Positions 35,200-43,082 of a stretch of DNA of 64,000 bases are shown here, in pieces. This stretch comes from an uncultured Lactobacillus sp. GTDB lineage: Bacteria > Bacillota > Bacilli > Lactobacillales > Lactobacillaceae. The stretch spans positions 23,332-87,331 of the forward strand of contig CAJUNC010000011.1 in assembly GCA_910587695.1 (NCBI GenBank), written 5' to 3'. A program made the translations under genes and the position numbers. The notes under the pieces are model-generated. The model was not told the origin of the DNA. It saw only the letters and a program-made list of their open reading frames with translations, and ran no database searches. The first letter of the stretch is position 1. Each line of letters starts with the position of its first letter.

Positions 35200-37881
35200 T
35201 TGAGATCTAGAAAAGAAGAAGTATTAGAAATATTAATTAAAAACCATAATAAATTTACCGCAAAAGAATTGGCGGATGAATTACAGATCGATCGGACCAA
35301 TGTCAGTCGTTATCTCAATGAGTTGACCAAAGAAGGCGTGGTCCAAAAAATTGACGGTCGTCCCGTAAAGTTTCAAAGTACAACGGTAGTGGTCAAAAAA
35401 CATATTGATTTTGATAACTTGATCGGTCGCAAAGATTCGTTAAAGAGTCAGATCCAAAAGGCTAAGGCGGCTATCTTATATCCGCCGCGAGGATTGCATA
35501 CTCTTATTTTTGGTGAGACGGGGACTGGCAAGACGATGTTTGCGGAATGTATGTATCGTTTTGCGCTCACGGCACAGGTATTAACTAAAGATGCTCCGTT
35601 TATCACATTTAACTGTGCTGACTATGCGCAGAATCCACAATTACTTTACGGACATATTTTCGGGGTCAAGCGTGGAGCCTTTACGGGTGCTGAAGAGACA
35701 CGCAAGGGTTTGTTAGAGCAGGCTGATGGCGGGATCTTATTTTTAGATGAGATCCACCGCTTACCCCCCGAAGGTCAAGAGATGTTGTTCACCTTTATCG
35801 ATAAGGGGACTTTTCGGTCGTTAGGTGATGAGAAAGAAAAACAAGCGTCAGTTCAGATCATTGGAGCAACGACAGAGACCAGCTCGCTTTTTTTGAAGAC
35901 CTTCAATCGTCGGATCCCGATGCAGATCGAATTACCTGCTTTAGCTGAGCGCTCACTTGATGAACGACTAGCGATCATCAAGGAATTTTTACAGCAAGAA
36001 GCCAATCGTTTAGTCCAAGAGATCACGATCGATCGGCGCAGTCTATTGGCGTTTTTGTTGTATCGAGCTGAGGGTAATATCGGACAGTTGAAACGTGATC
36101 TAAAATTAGTCTGTGCGAAAGCTTTCTTGCACTACCAGACAAGTGATACGAGTGAAAAACTAGCGATCACAGAAGATGATCTTCCGTTGATCGTACAAAA
36201 GGGGCTTTTACGTCTCGCTGAAGTTCGTGAAAAGGTCTTGCCACTTTTAGATAATAAGCAATTGGCCTTGACATTACGCCCTGGAAAACAAGAGGTAGTC
36301 TGGGAACAAGATCCTAATCAAAATATGGAAGTCTATGATTCGATCACCTATAAGTTAGAAAAATTGAGTCGTGAAAATCTATCTGAGATCGATCTAGGTG
36401 AATTGATCGCTAAAGATGTCGAGCGCTATTTTGAGACTTATATTGAAGAATTAGCCCACACCAATGTTTACCGTGAGATAATCTCAGATGATCTTTGGAA
36501 CTTAGTCAATGAACTTTATGATCTAGCTGCTAAGAAGCTAAAGCGAAAATATGATGAAAAAGAGCGGTTCACCTTTGCGTTACACCTCAATTCGACGATC
36601 GAGCGCATTTTGAATGGGCGGTTTATCTCGCATCCTAATCTTAATGATGTCCGACGTAACTATTCCAAAGAATTTCAGCTTGCGATCGAATTTTCTGCGC
36701 GGATCGAAGAAGCTTATGATATCACGATGCCATTAGATGAGATCGGTTTTATCACGCTGTTTTTGACTAATGATAATACTATAAATGCGACTCCTACAGC
36801 TGATCAAGTGGAAGTCTTTGTGGTGATGCATGGGCGTTCCACTGCTTCTAGTATGCTCGAAACAGTCCAAGAACTTCTAGGAACGACTAAAGGCAAGGCG
36901 TTTAACATGCCGTTGACATTAAAAAGTGAAGCAATGTATCGCCAGATCAAAAAATATATTCAAGCAGACCAAGCTAGATTTTCAGCAGGGGTCATTTTGT
37001 TGACCGATATGGGGTCTCCCAATGATTTTGGTAAATTGGTCGAACATGAATTGGGAGTTCGAACAAAAGTGATCTCGATGACAAGCACGATGATCGTCTT
37101 GGAGAGTTTACGCTTAGCTATTCTAGGAAGATCGTTAGCTGAGATCTATAACAGTGTAACAGCAATGTTAAAAAATGTTGGACAACTAGAAGCTCCCCAG
37201 CTTAAAGCAAATAAAAAGAAAGCGATCATTGTGGCTTGCTTTACCGGTGAGGGTGTATCTAAGCGACTAAATGAGATCGTTTCACAAGTTGTTGATCTGA
37301 ATGAATTTGAGGTCATTCAGCTACAGTCACTCGAGCGCGAAGGGTTTAAACAACGTATCGATCAGATCATGTTACACCAAGAGATCGTAGCGATCGTTGG
37401 GACGCTCAAGTTGGATTATCAAAATATTCCCTTTATCCCTGCTACCGATCTGTTTGAGCAGGGCAAGATCTTAGAATTTCAAAAACTTCTGGGAACTAAG
37501 ATCAGTTTACAAGAGATGGCGACTTCATTGACTCAAGAATTTTCAAAAAATATAGATCCTAAGTTGCTTTTAGAGCTGAGTACTAAAGCGTTGCAAGCGC
37601 TGTGTCGCGATGAAGGGATCGTGATCGAAAATAATGCTTTACAGGCTTTGAGTTTGCATATCGCTTTTTTGGTCGACAAGTTAAAGAAAAATGAGCCACG
37701 CCCCTTATTTAAAGATGTCACATTTTATCGTCAAAAACAACGTCGATTATTTGAACAGGTAACTTCACACTTGAAAGTTTTGGAAGAGACTTTTGCTGTT
37801 TATTTTGATGAAAATGATATCGCATACATTGTAAAGACGATCGCAGATGATCGGCTCGATCTAAAGTTACACAGTGTGTAG
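35200..37881 (+). CDS. Sigma-54-dependent PTS activator, LevR/ManR type
   Basis: An 893-aa enhancer-binding protein. Order: winged helix (residues 5-60, FTAKELADELQIDRTNVSRYL); AAA+ domain with Walker A GETGTGKTMFAE near residue 103, the sigma-54-contacting GAFTGA near residue 164 and Walker B GGILFLDEIHRLP; PRD1 (about 400-500, FALHLNSTIERIL); an EIIA-Man-like domain (VEVFVVMHGRSTASSM near 540, with its His); an EIIB-like stretch; and PRD2 at the end (LSLHIAFLVDKL). PTS phosphorylation of PRD and EIIA His residues should set activity. The start is TTG 35200: AGGAGG is 7 nt upstream, whereas GTG 35194 touches it. The PTS operon downstream has a perfect sigma-54 promoter. Confidence 0.93.
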   Translation: MRSRKEEVLEILIKNHNKFTAKELADELQIDRTNVSRYLNELTKEGVVQKIDGRPVKFQSTTVVVKKHIDFDNLIGRKDSLKSQIQKAKAAILYPPRGLHTLIFGETGTGKTMFAECMYRFALTAQVLTKDAPFITFNCADYAQNPQLLYGHIFGVKRGAFTGAEETRKGLLEQADGGILFLDEIHRLPPEGQEMLFTFIDKGTFRSLGDEKEKQASVQIIGATTETSSLFLKTFNRRIPMQIELPALAERSLDERLAIIKEFLQQEANRLVQEITIDRRSLLAFLLYRAEGNIGQLKRDLKLVCAKAFLHYQTSDTSEKLAITEDDLPLIVQKGLLRLAEVREKVLPLLDNKQLALTLRPGKQEVVWEQDPNQNMEVYDSITYKLEKLSRENLSEIDLGELIAKDVERYFETYIEELAHTNVYREIISDDLWNLVNELYDLAAKKLKRKYDEKERFTFALHLNSTIERILNGRFISHPNLNDVRRNYSKEFQLAIEFSARIEEAYDITMPLDEIGFITLFLTNDNTINATPTADQVEVFVVMHGRSTASSMLETVQELLGTTKGKAFNMPLTLKSEAMYRQIKKYIQADQARFSAGVILLTDMGSPNDFGKLVEHELGVRTKVISMTSTMIVLESLRLAILGRSLAEIYNSVTAMLKNVGQLEAPQLKANKKKAIIVACFTGEGVSKRLNEIVSQVVDLNEFEVIQLQSLEREGFKQRIDQIMLHQEIVAIVGTLKLDYQNIPFIPATDLFEQGKILEFQKLLGTKISLQEMATSLTQEFSKNIDPKLLLELSTKALQALCRDEGIVIENNALQALSLHIAFLVDKLKKNEPRPLFKDVTFYRQKQRRLFEQVTSHLKVLEETFAVYFDENDIAYIVKTIADDRLDLKLHSV

Positions 37882-37903
37882 ATCTAAGTTTTTTGTGTGT
37901 AAC
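37866..37903. promoter_or_regulatory. Candidate upstream activating sequence for the LevR-type activator
   Basis: A perfect inverted repeat TACACA-G-TGTGTA (37868-37880) covers the stop codon of the activator gene. GTTACACA (37866-37873) also pairs with TGTGTAAC at 37896-37903. The sites lie about 40-80 nt upstream of the sigma-54 promoter, the right place for an enhancer. Confidence 0.55.
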
Positions 37904-37944
37904 GCAAAAAGCCTATCATATCGCGCTTTTTTAACATAAAAAGT

Positions 37945-37959
37945 TGGCACAGAAATTGC
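37945..37959 (+). promoter_or_regulatory. Sigma-54 (-24/-12) promoter of the PTS operon
   Basis: TGGCAC (37945-37950), five bases, TTGC (37956-37959) matches the sigma-54 consensus without mismatch, 44 nt before the IIB start codon. It fits the GAFTGA-bearing activator encoded immediately upstream. The sigma factor gene itself is not in the window. Confidence 0.9.
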
Positions 37960-38003
37960 TATATATAAAGTGTACAGTAAAAAATTTATGAGAGGTGTTT
38001 AAA

Positions 38004-38312
38004 ATGAAAAGAATCATGTTAGTTTGTGCAGCGGGAATGAGTACGAGTTTGTTAGTGACGAAGATGCAAGCAGCGGCAAAAGAAAAAGACCTGGAAGCTG
38101 AGATCTTTGCGGTTTCAGCTACTGAAGCTGACGAACGCTTAGCCGATACTAATGCCCCCGTTGATGTCTTATTGTTAGGACCACAAGTGCGGTATATGCA
38201 AAATGAATTTGAAAATAAATTAACGATCCCAGTTGCTGTTATCGACATGCGTGATTACGGGACGATGAATGGAGAAGCTGTTTTAAAGACTGCGCTTGGA
38301 CTGATGGAATAG
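38004..38312 (+). CDS. PTS Lac/Cel-family IIB component
   Basis: A 102-aa IIB protein of the cellobiose/chitobiose type. The phosphorylated Cys is in LVCAAGMSTSLLVTKM, at residue 8. It receives phosphate from IIA and passes it to the sugar entering through IIC. GAGAGGTG sits 7 nt before ATG 38004; the TTT-rich upstream codons are leader. It is the first gene of the sigma-54-controlled operon. Confidence 0.93.
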   Translation: MKRIMLVCAAGMSTSLLVTKMQAAAKEKDLEAEIFAVSATEADERLADTNAPVDVLLLGPQVRYMQNEFENKLTIPVAVIDMRDYGTMNGEAVLKTALGLME

Positions 38313-38323
38313 GGGGAGCATAG

Positions 38324-38653
38324 ATGGAAATGCAATTAGAAACGCTGATGGGCTTGATCATTAATGCTGGCAATGCTAAAAGTGATGCGATGGAAGCGAT
38401 CCAAGCAGCTAAGGCAAATGACTTTTCAAAAGCCAAAGAAAAATTAGCTGCAGCTGATCAAGCTTTATTAAAAGCACACCATTCACAAACAGAATTATTA
38501 AAAGATGAAGCTAGTGGTAAGGAGATGACGGTCACATTGCTTACGGTCCACAGCCAGGATCATTTGATGACAGCGATCACTTTTAATGATCTGGCCAAAG
38601 AGATCGTTGAAGTCTATCAGCATTTGGCAGCTAAAGAAGGTGATGGAAAGTGA
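38324..38653 (+). CDS. PTS Lac/Cel-family IIA component
   Basis: A 109-aa helical IIA of the lactose/cellobiose type. The family N-terminal helix (LETLMGLIINAGNAKSDAMEAIQAA) is present, and the phosphorylated His lies in VHSQDHLMTAITF near residue 80. It takes phosphate from HPr and donates it to IIB. GGGGGAG lies before the ATG. Its stop overlaps the next start by 4 nt (GTGA), which couples the acetyltransferase gene to the PTS. Confidence 0.93.
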   Translation: MEMQLETLMGLIINAGNAKSDAMEAIQAAKANDFSKAKEKLAAADQALLKAHHSQTELLKDEASGKEMTVTLLTVHSQDHLMTAITFNDLAKEIVEVYQHLAAKEGDGK

Positions 38654-39786
38654 AATTAGCGCGCGATCAAGCTACTTTGGCTAAGATCACAGCTTTGATC
38701 GAGTATGCTTTTCAAAAGAAACATTCACTCAATACTGATCCAGTGTTTTTGGCTCGGTATGAACATGCGGATGCCTATGGAGCGTACCAAGCTGATGAAT
38801 TGGCAAATTTGGTCATGGCAAATCAGTTTGAGGTCCAGTGTTTTTCTAAAAGTCTCAAAATGGCAGGTGTGGGTTATGTGGCGAGCTATCCTGAGTATCG
38901 CGGTCAAGGTACGATCGCTAAGCTTATGGGTGAACTTTTGTGCGACCTATATGAAAATGGAGTAGCTATTTCTCAGCTGGCACCATTTTCAGAAAAATTT
39001 TATCGTCAGTTTGGCTATGAAAATACGAGCCAAAAGAAGAACTATCAGATCCCCGCAACTGCTTTTGCTCATTTCAAAAGTGAGCGCCAGGGTTTTGTCA
39101 AACGTGGAACTTGGCAGCAACTTGGAAAGTCGATCAAGGATATCTATCAAAGCTTGCTACCAGGACAAAGCGGGACCTTGATCCGTGAAAATTGGTGGTG
39201 GGAACGCTTGGCTGCATATTACCCCGATCGATTTTATGCGGTAGCATTTGACGATGAAAAAAGAGCTGTGGGTTATCTTATTTATCGTATGCAGGGGGAG
39301 ACCCTAGTCTTAGATGAGCTGGCATATCAAAACGACTTTGCTGTGCGGAAATTGTTGACTTATGTAAAAGCGCATACATCGTCGTTTGAAAAGGTCATTT
39401 ATTCTGGTCCAGTACAAGCACTACTTGAAAACTACTTTGGTGAGCAACAAGAACTTTTGACCACGCTAAGACCATATATGATGAGCAGGATCATCGATAT
39501 CAAGCAAGTCTTGCAGGCTCTACCGTTACAGCAAAAAGTGATCGTTGAAGTGACAGAAGATAGCTATTGTCCATGGAACGTGGGAAGCTGGCTGATCGAT
39601 CAAAGAACATGTCAAAAAGTCAAATGTACTGGTGATGTGCAGGGCTCGATACAGAGCCTGAGTGAGTTGCTGTTAGGGGGCTTGACCTTAGCTGAAGCTG
39701 TTTTTTTAGGAAAAGTAAATGTGACAAAGCAATTTGCCAGTGATCCTTTTCCTAAAGGGCAACAAAGTTTTTATGATTATTTTTAA
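38650..39786 (+). CDS. Eis-like GNAT acetyltransferase inside the PTS operon
   Basis: A 378-aa protein. Residues 1-140 are a GNAT domain with the acetyl-CoA loop region VASYPEYRGQGTIAKLMGELL near residue 78. A second GNAT-like part (residues 150-280) and a C-terminal SCP2-like domain follow, with the terminal FPKGQQSFYDYF. This matches the Eis architecture (tandem GNAT plus SCP), whose members acetylate amines of many small molecules. It starts with GTG overlapping the IIA stop. In this operon it could acetylate an amino sugar set free by the downstream glycosidase, but that is inference. Confidence 0.8.
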   Translation: MKLARDQATLAKITALIEYAFQKKHSLNTDPVFLARYEHADAYGAYQADELANLVMANQFEVQCFSKSLKMAGVGYVASYPEYRGQGTIAKLMGELLCDLYENGVAISQLAPFSEKFYRQFGYENTSQKKNYQIPATAFAHFKSERQGFVKRGTWQQLGKSIKDIYQSLLPGQSGTLIRENWWWERLAAYYPDRFYAVAFDDEKRAVGYLIYRMQGETLVLDELAYQNDFAVRKLLTYVKAHTSSFEKVIYSGPVQALLENYFGEQQELLTTLRPYMMSRIIDIKQVLQALPLQQKVIVEVTEDSYCPWNVGSWLIDQRTCQKVKCTGDVQGSIQSLSELLLGGLTLAEAVFLGKVNVTKQFASDPFPKGQQSFYDYF

Positions 39787-39819
39787 AGCAATTATTAAAA
39801 GAAATGAGAGGGATTTCAG

Positions 39820-41082
39820 ATGGATAAATTCATTAATTTCATGGAAAAACATTTCATTCCATATGCATCAAAGATCGGTAATCAAAGACATTTGATCGCG
39901 ATCCGGGATGCGTTTACAGTTACGATGCCATTGATGATCTTGGGTGCTTTAGCGGTAATGATCAATAATTTACCGATCCCAGCATTCCAAAACTTCATGA
40001 AGAGCATTTTTGGTGGATCATGGACCGGTTTTGGAGCCGCTGTTTGGAACGGGACCTTTGGAGTCTTGTCAGTCTTTATCGCCTTTTTGGTCGCTTATAA
40101 TTTGGCTAAGGGCTACGGCAAAGATCCGATCGGTGCTGGCGTTGTCTCAGTTGCATCATTTTTCACATTAGGTGCTGCTACAAGCGGGATGAACTCATCT
40201 GGTCTGTTTATCGCCTTGCTTGTCGGGATCGCTGTTGCTGAGATCTTTACCCGTTTAGTTGGTAATAAAAAATTGATCATCAAAATGCCTGATGGAGTAC
40301 CACCGGCTGTTGCAACTTCATTTGCTTCACTCTTTCCAGCCATGATCACGATCGCACTCTTTGGATTGATCGCAGCGATCGTAGCTGCCTTTGGGGTAAA
40401 AGATATGTTTGCTGCTTTCTATGCAGCTGTTCAAGAACCATTTATGGGGTTGGCTAATTCTTATGGTTCAGCCTTGTTTATCGCTTTTATCACCCCATTC
40501 TTGTGGTTCTTTGGGCTACATGGTGCCAATATGATCGATCCTTTTATGCAAGCGATCAATGCGCCAGCGATCGCAGCCAACGCCGATGCCTTAGCTGCTG
40601 GGAAAACTGCACCTTATATCGTAAATAAACCTTTTATCGATTCATTTGTAAATATGGGTGGTACTGGGGTAACGATCGGGTTGATCATTGCGATCTATTT
40701 AGTTGGACGTAAAAATAAACCATACATGGTGGTCAATAACTTGGCTGCGGCACCAGGGATCTTTAATATCAATGAGCCTTTGATGTTTGGTTTGCCACTG
40801 GTCTTGAATCCGATCATGTTCATTCCATTTATTTTGACACCAATGGTCTGCGTTACAACAGCTTATTTTGCAACAAGTTTTGGTTGGGTCCCAGTGGCTA
40901 CGGTAATGCCACCTTGGGTCACACCACCGATCATCGGCGGTTTCTTGGCAACACAAAGTTTTACGGGCGGTCTTTTGGCAGCGGTCAACTTGGTGATCGC
41001 AGTCTTGATCTATATGCCATTTGTATCATTAGCAACACGTCAAGAACAAAAGAAAGTCAAAGCAGCTGAAGCTAAAGCTTAA
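39820..41082 (+). CDS. PTS Lac/Cel-family IIC permease
   Basis: A 420-aa membrane permease of the cellobiose-type IIC (CelB) family. It has about ten hydrophobic segments, the early family signature HLIAIRDAFTVTMPLMILGALAVMINNLP near residue 28, and the conserved NINEPLMFGLPLVLNP near residue 310, which includes the substrate Glu. It imports and phosphorylates a disaccharide or oligosaccharide with IIA and IIB. GAGAGGGATTTC precedes the ATG. The sugar is unknown; see the MupG-like gene that follows. Confidence 0.93.
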   Translation: MDKFINFMEKHFIPYASKIGNQRHLIAIRDAFTVTMPLMILGALAVMINNLPIPAFQNFMKSIFGGSWTGFGAAVWNGTFGVLSVFIAFLVAYNLAKGYGKDPIGAGVVSVASFFTLGAATSGMNSSGLFIALLVGIAVAEIFTRLVGNKKLIIKMPDGVPPAVATSFASLFPAMITIALFGLIAAIVAAFGVKDMFAAFYAAVQEPFMGLANSYGSALFIAFITPFLWFFGLHGANMIDPFMQAINAPAIAANADALAAGKTAPYIVNKPFIDSFVNMGGTGVTIGLIIAIYLVGRKNKPYMVVNNLAAAPGIFNINEPLMFGLPLVLNPIMFIPFILTPMVCVTTAYFATSFGWVPVATVMPPWVTPPIIGGFLATQSFTGGLLAAVNLVIAVLIYMPFVSLATRQEQKKVKAAEAKA

Positions 41083-41098
41083 GAAAAGAGGCAAAAAC

Positions 41099-42187
41099 TT
41101 GAAACGTGAAATCGGAATTTCGGTCTATCCAGACCACAGTGATCCTAAAAAAGACCGTGAATATATCAAAAAGGCCGCTGAATTAGGCTATACGCGGATC
41201 TTTATGAGTATGCTCGAAGTAAAGGATAAAGCAAAGGCCAGCCAAAAGTTCAGTGAGATCATAGGGTATGCTAAAGACAAGGGCTTTGAAGTGATCTTAG
41301 ATATTGCGCCAGCGATCTTTGATAAATTAGGCATTTCATACGATGATCTGAGCTTTTTTGCCAAATTAGGTGCTGATGGGATCAGACTAGATGAAGGATT
41401 TGATGGCAATAAAGAAGCAATGCTGAGTTATAACCCTGAAGGTCTAGCGATCGAGTTGAATATGAGCAATAATGTAGCGTATTTGGAAAATATCTTGTCA
41501 TATGAAGCTAATGAACCCTTTATTTATGGATGTCATAATTTCTATCCGCAGGAAGGTTCGGCTTTGCCATATGATTTCTTTGTCAGTTGCAGTCAACGTT
41601 TCAAGCGTCATGGGATCAAAACTGCAGCTTTTGTGACAAGCCAAAGTGCTAAAGTGGGGCCGTGGGATGTCAATGATGGATTACCTACGCTTGAGATGCA
41701 CCGCCACTTACCACTTGATCTGCAAGCACGTCACATGTTTGCTACGGGTCTGATCGATGTGGTGATCATCGGTAATGCCTATGCTTCAGATGAAGAATTA
41801 GAAGCACTAGCAGCGATCGATCGGTATAAATTGAGTTTAGGGATCGAATTTGTCGCCAATGCAACTGAGCTTGAGAAAAAGATCGTGACTGATCCCAAGC
41901 ATTTTCGCCGTGGAGATATCACTGCCCAAGCGATCCGCTCGACGATGGTGCGGGTAAAATACGCCGATGAGCCTAATCCTGCGCATGATAACATGAGAGA
42001 ATTTCAAGTAGGTGATGTTGTAGTTGGAAATGATGGCTTTGGTAAATATAAAAATGAGTTGCAGATCGTTTTAGAACCACATCAAGATCCACGTAAGAAT
42101 CTCGTAGGTAAGATCTTGCCAGAAGAATTGATATTACTTGATTTTGTCAAGCCTTGGACTAAATTTTGTTTTGTTCCCAAAAACTGA
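41099..42187 (+). CDS. MupG-like 6-phospho-glycosidase (DUF871 family)
   Basis: A 362-aa cytoplasmic protein of the DUF871/MupG family. The N-terminal TIM barrel (residues 1-235) opens with REIGISVYPDHSDPKKDREYI and carries DGIRLDEGFDG near residue 99 and GCHNFYPQEG near residue 149. A small C-terminal cyclophilin-like domain follows. Staphylococcal MupG cleaves MurNAc-6-phosphate-GlcNAc. Here it probably cleaves the phosphorylated sugar imported by the Lac/Cel-type PTS. No MurNAc-6P etherase gene is nearby, so a muramic substrate is not proven. TTG is the start, with AGAGG 8 nt upstream. Confidence 0.88.
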   Translation: MKREIGISVYPDHSDPKKDREYIKKAAELGYTRIFMSMLEVKDKAKASQKFSEIIGYAKDKGFEVILDIAPAIFDKLGISYDDLSFFAKLGADGIRLDEGFDGNKEAMLSYNPEGLAIELNMSNNVAYLENILSYEANEPFIYGCHNFYPQEGSALPYDFFVSCSQRFKRHGIKTAAFVTSQSAKVGPWDVNDGLPTLEMHRHLPLDLQARHMFATGLIDVVIIGNAYASDEELEALAAIDRYKLSLGIEFVANATELEKKIVTDPKHFRRGDITAQAIRSTMVRVKYADEPNPAHDNMREFQVGDVVVGNDGFGKYKNELQIVLEPHQDPRKNLVGKILPEELILLDFVKPWTKFCFVPKN

Positions 42188-42272
42188 GCGTTTGAGGTGC
42201 AAGTGATCGATAAACTATGTGTGAAATAGCTGGGAAGTAATAAAAATTTAAAATATCTATAATATATTTATT

Positions 42273-42303
42273 GCCGTAGCTGATCTAGCTGCGGCTTTTT
42301 TAA
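42273..42303 (+). terminator. Terminator of the PTS operon
   Basis: GCCGTAGCT pairs with AGCTGCGGC (one G-T wobble) around a short loop, followed by six T residues, 86 nt past the last stop. Confidence 0.85.
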
Positions 42304-42332
42304 AAAAGGCGTCATTTTCAACTTTTGACGCC
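42302..42332 (-). terminator. Terminator of the recombinase gene, overlapping the left inverted repeat
   Basis: On the minus strand GGCGTCA and TGACGCC pair around an 11-nt loop and are followed by TTTTTT. The second arm is part of the 17-bp inverted repeat at 42307-42323, so the same DNA may be terminator and recombination site. Confidence 0.7.
42307..42323 (-). repeat. 17-bp inverted repeat flanking the recombinase, left copy
   Basis: The minus strand reads AGTTGAAAATGACGCCT, identical to 43021-43037 on the plus strand. The two copies are in inverted orientation, about 700 bp apart, and enclose the recombinase gene. Confidence 0.85.
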
Positions 42333-42364
42333 TAATGATTCACCCCATATTATACATAATAAAG

Positions 42365-42961
42365 CTAGTCAAAATCAATTTTATCTAGGATGTTTTCACG
42401 GGTAGTTTGATCGATCCCTAGATAATGTAAAGTTGATTGTTGGCTACTATGATTTAATAATTGCATAACAAAACCGATATCAAAGTTAGTTTGTTGGTAG
42501 ACAAAATACGCACCTGTTTTCCGCATTGTATGTGTACCTAAGTAATCGATACCTAAGAGATCGCCTGTTTTAGCCATGATCTTATAGTATTGTTTACGTG
42601 TCAAATGTTTGGCTGGGTCAGTAAAAGATGGGAAAAGCCAGACTGATTCGATCTGTTGGTCTTTTAACCAGAGGCGATAATCTTTAAGATCTTGTGTTAC
42701 TGGCTTTAAATAAATAGTATTTGGCTTATTAGTTTTCTGATCATAGATATGAGTTCTCATCTTTACTTGTCCATTTTTGTTATAAACATCTGAATATTTT
42801 AGTGATAAAACATCACTTACTCGTAATAATGTAGCTTTACCTACTTGAAAAATAGTATAGTTACGACGCCCTGCTCGGAAATGCTCAAGTAGGGTCTTTT
42901 TTACTTGAGAAAGTACGATTTTATTTTTGATCGGTTGTACAGTATAGAATTTGTGTTCCAT
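42365..42961 (-). CDS. Small tyrosine recombinase (198 aa, FimB/FimE-sized)
   Basis: A 198-aa catalytic-domain-only tyrosine recombinase without the usual N-terminal SAM-like arm-binding domain. The catalytic set is visible: Arg in ATLLRVSDVLSLK near residue 47, HTMRKTGAY near residue 144, NHSS near 170 and the nucleophile Tyr in LHYLGI near 180. GAGGGGG lies before the start. The size matches DNA invertases such as FimB. The gene lies between two 17-bp inverted repeats, so it may invert its own segment. It is read away from the following methyltransferase/helicase operon, whose promoter overlaps the right repeat. Confidence 0.9.
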   Translation of the reverse strand: MEHKFYTVQPIKNKIVLSQVKKTLLEHFRAGRRNYTIFQVGKATLLRVSDVLSLKYSDVYNKNGQVKMRTHIYDQKTNKPNTIYLKPVTQDLKDYRLWLKDQQIESVWLFPSFTDPAKHLTRKQYYKIMAKTGDLLGIDYLGTHTMRKTGAYFVYQQTNFDIGFVMQLLNHSSQQSTLHYLGIDQTTRENILDKIDFD

Positions 42962-43020
42962 AGCTCAGTCCCCCTCATTCATAGGATTTAGATAGTTATC
43001 GTACCATTTTTATAACCATT

Positions 43021-43037
43021 AGTTGAAAATGACGCCT
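43021..43037 (+). repeat. 17-bp inverted repeat flanking the recombinase, right copy
   Basis: AGTTGAAAATGACGCCT, the inverted partner of 42307-42323. Its TTGAAA (43023-43028) is the -35 element of a candidate promoter for the downstream operon. Confidence 0.85.
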
Positions 43038-43051
43038 GTAATAAGTATTAA
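43023..43051 (+). promoter_or_regulatory. Candidate promoter of the methyltransferase/helicase operon
   Basis: TTGAAA (43023-43028), a 17-nt spacer and TATTAA (43046-43051), 31 nt before the GTG start of the first gene. The -35 box lies inside the right inverted repeat, so recombinase binding would compete with polymerase. Confidence 0.55.
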
Positions 43052-43082
43052 ATGATGATCTAAAAGTGATGGAGGAACTTAA

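Noticed and set aside
39820..42187. Assignment of the PTS operon as a plain cellobiose operon.
   Set aside because: There is no GH1 or other beta-glucosidase; the only hydrolase is the MupG-like protein, so the sugar is left open.
43023..43051. The idea that inversion of the recombinase segment would remove the downstream promoter.
   Set aside because: The -35 box lies inside the repeat and the -10 box outside the segment, so crossover within the repeat would keep the promoter; only upstream context or protein binding would change.
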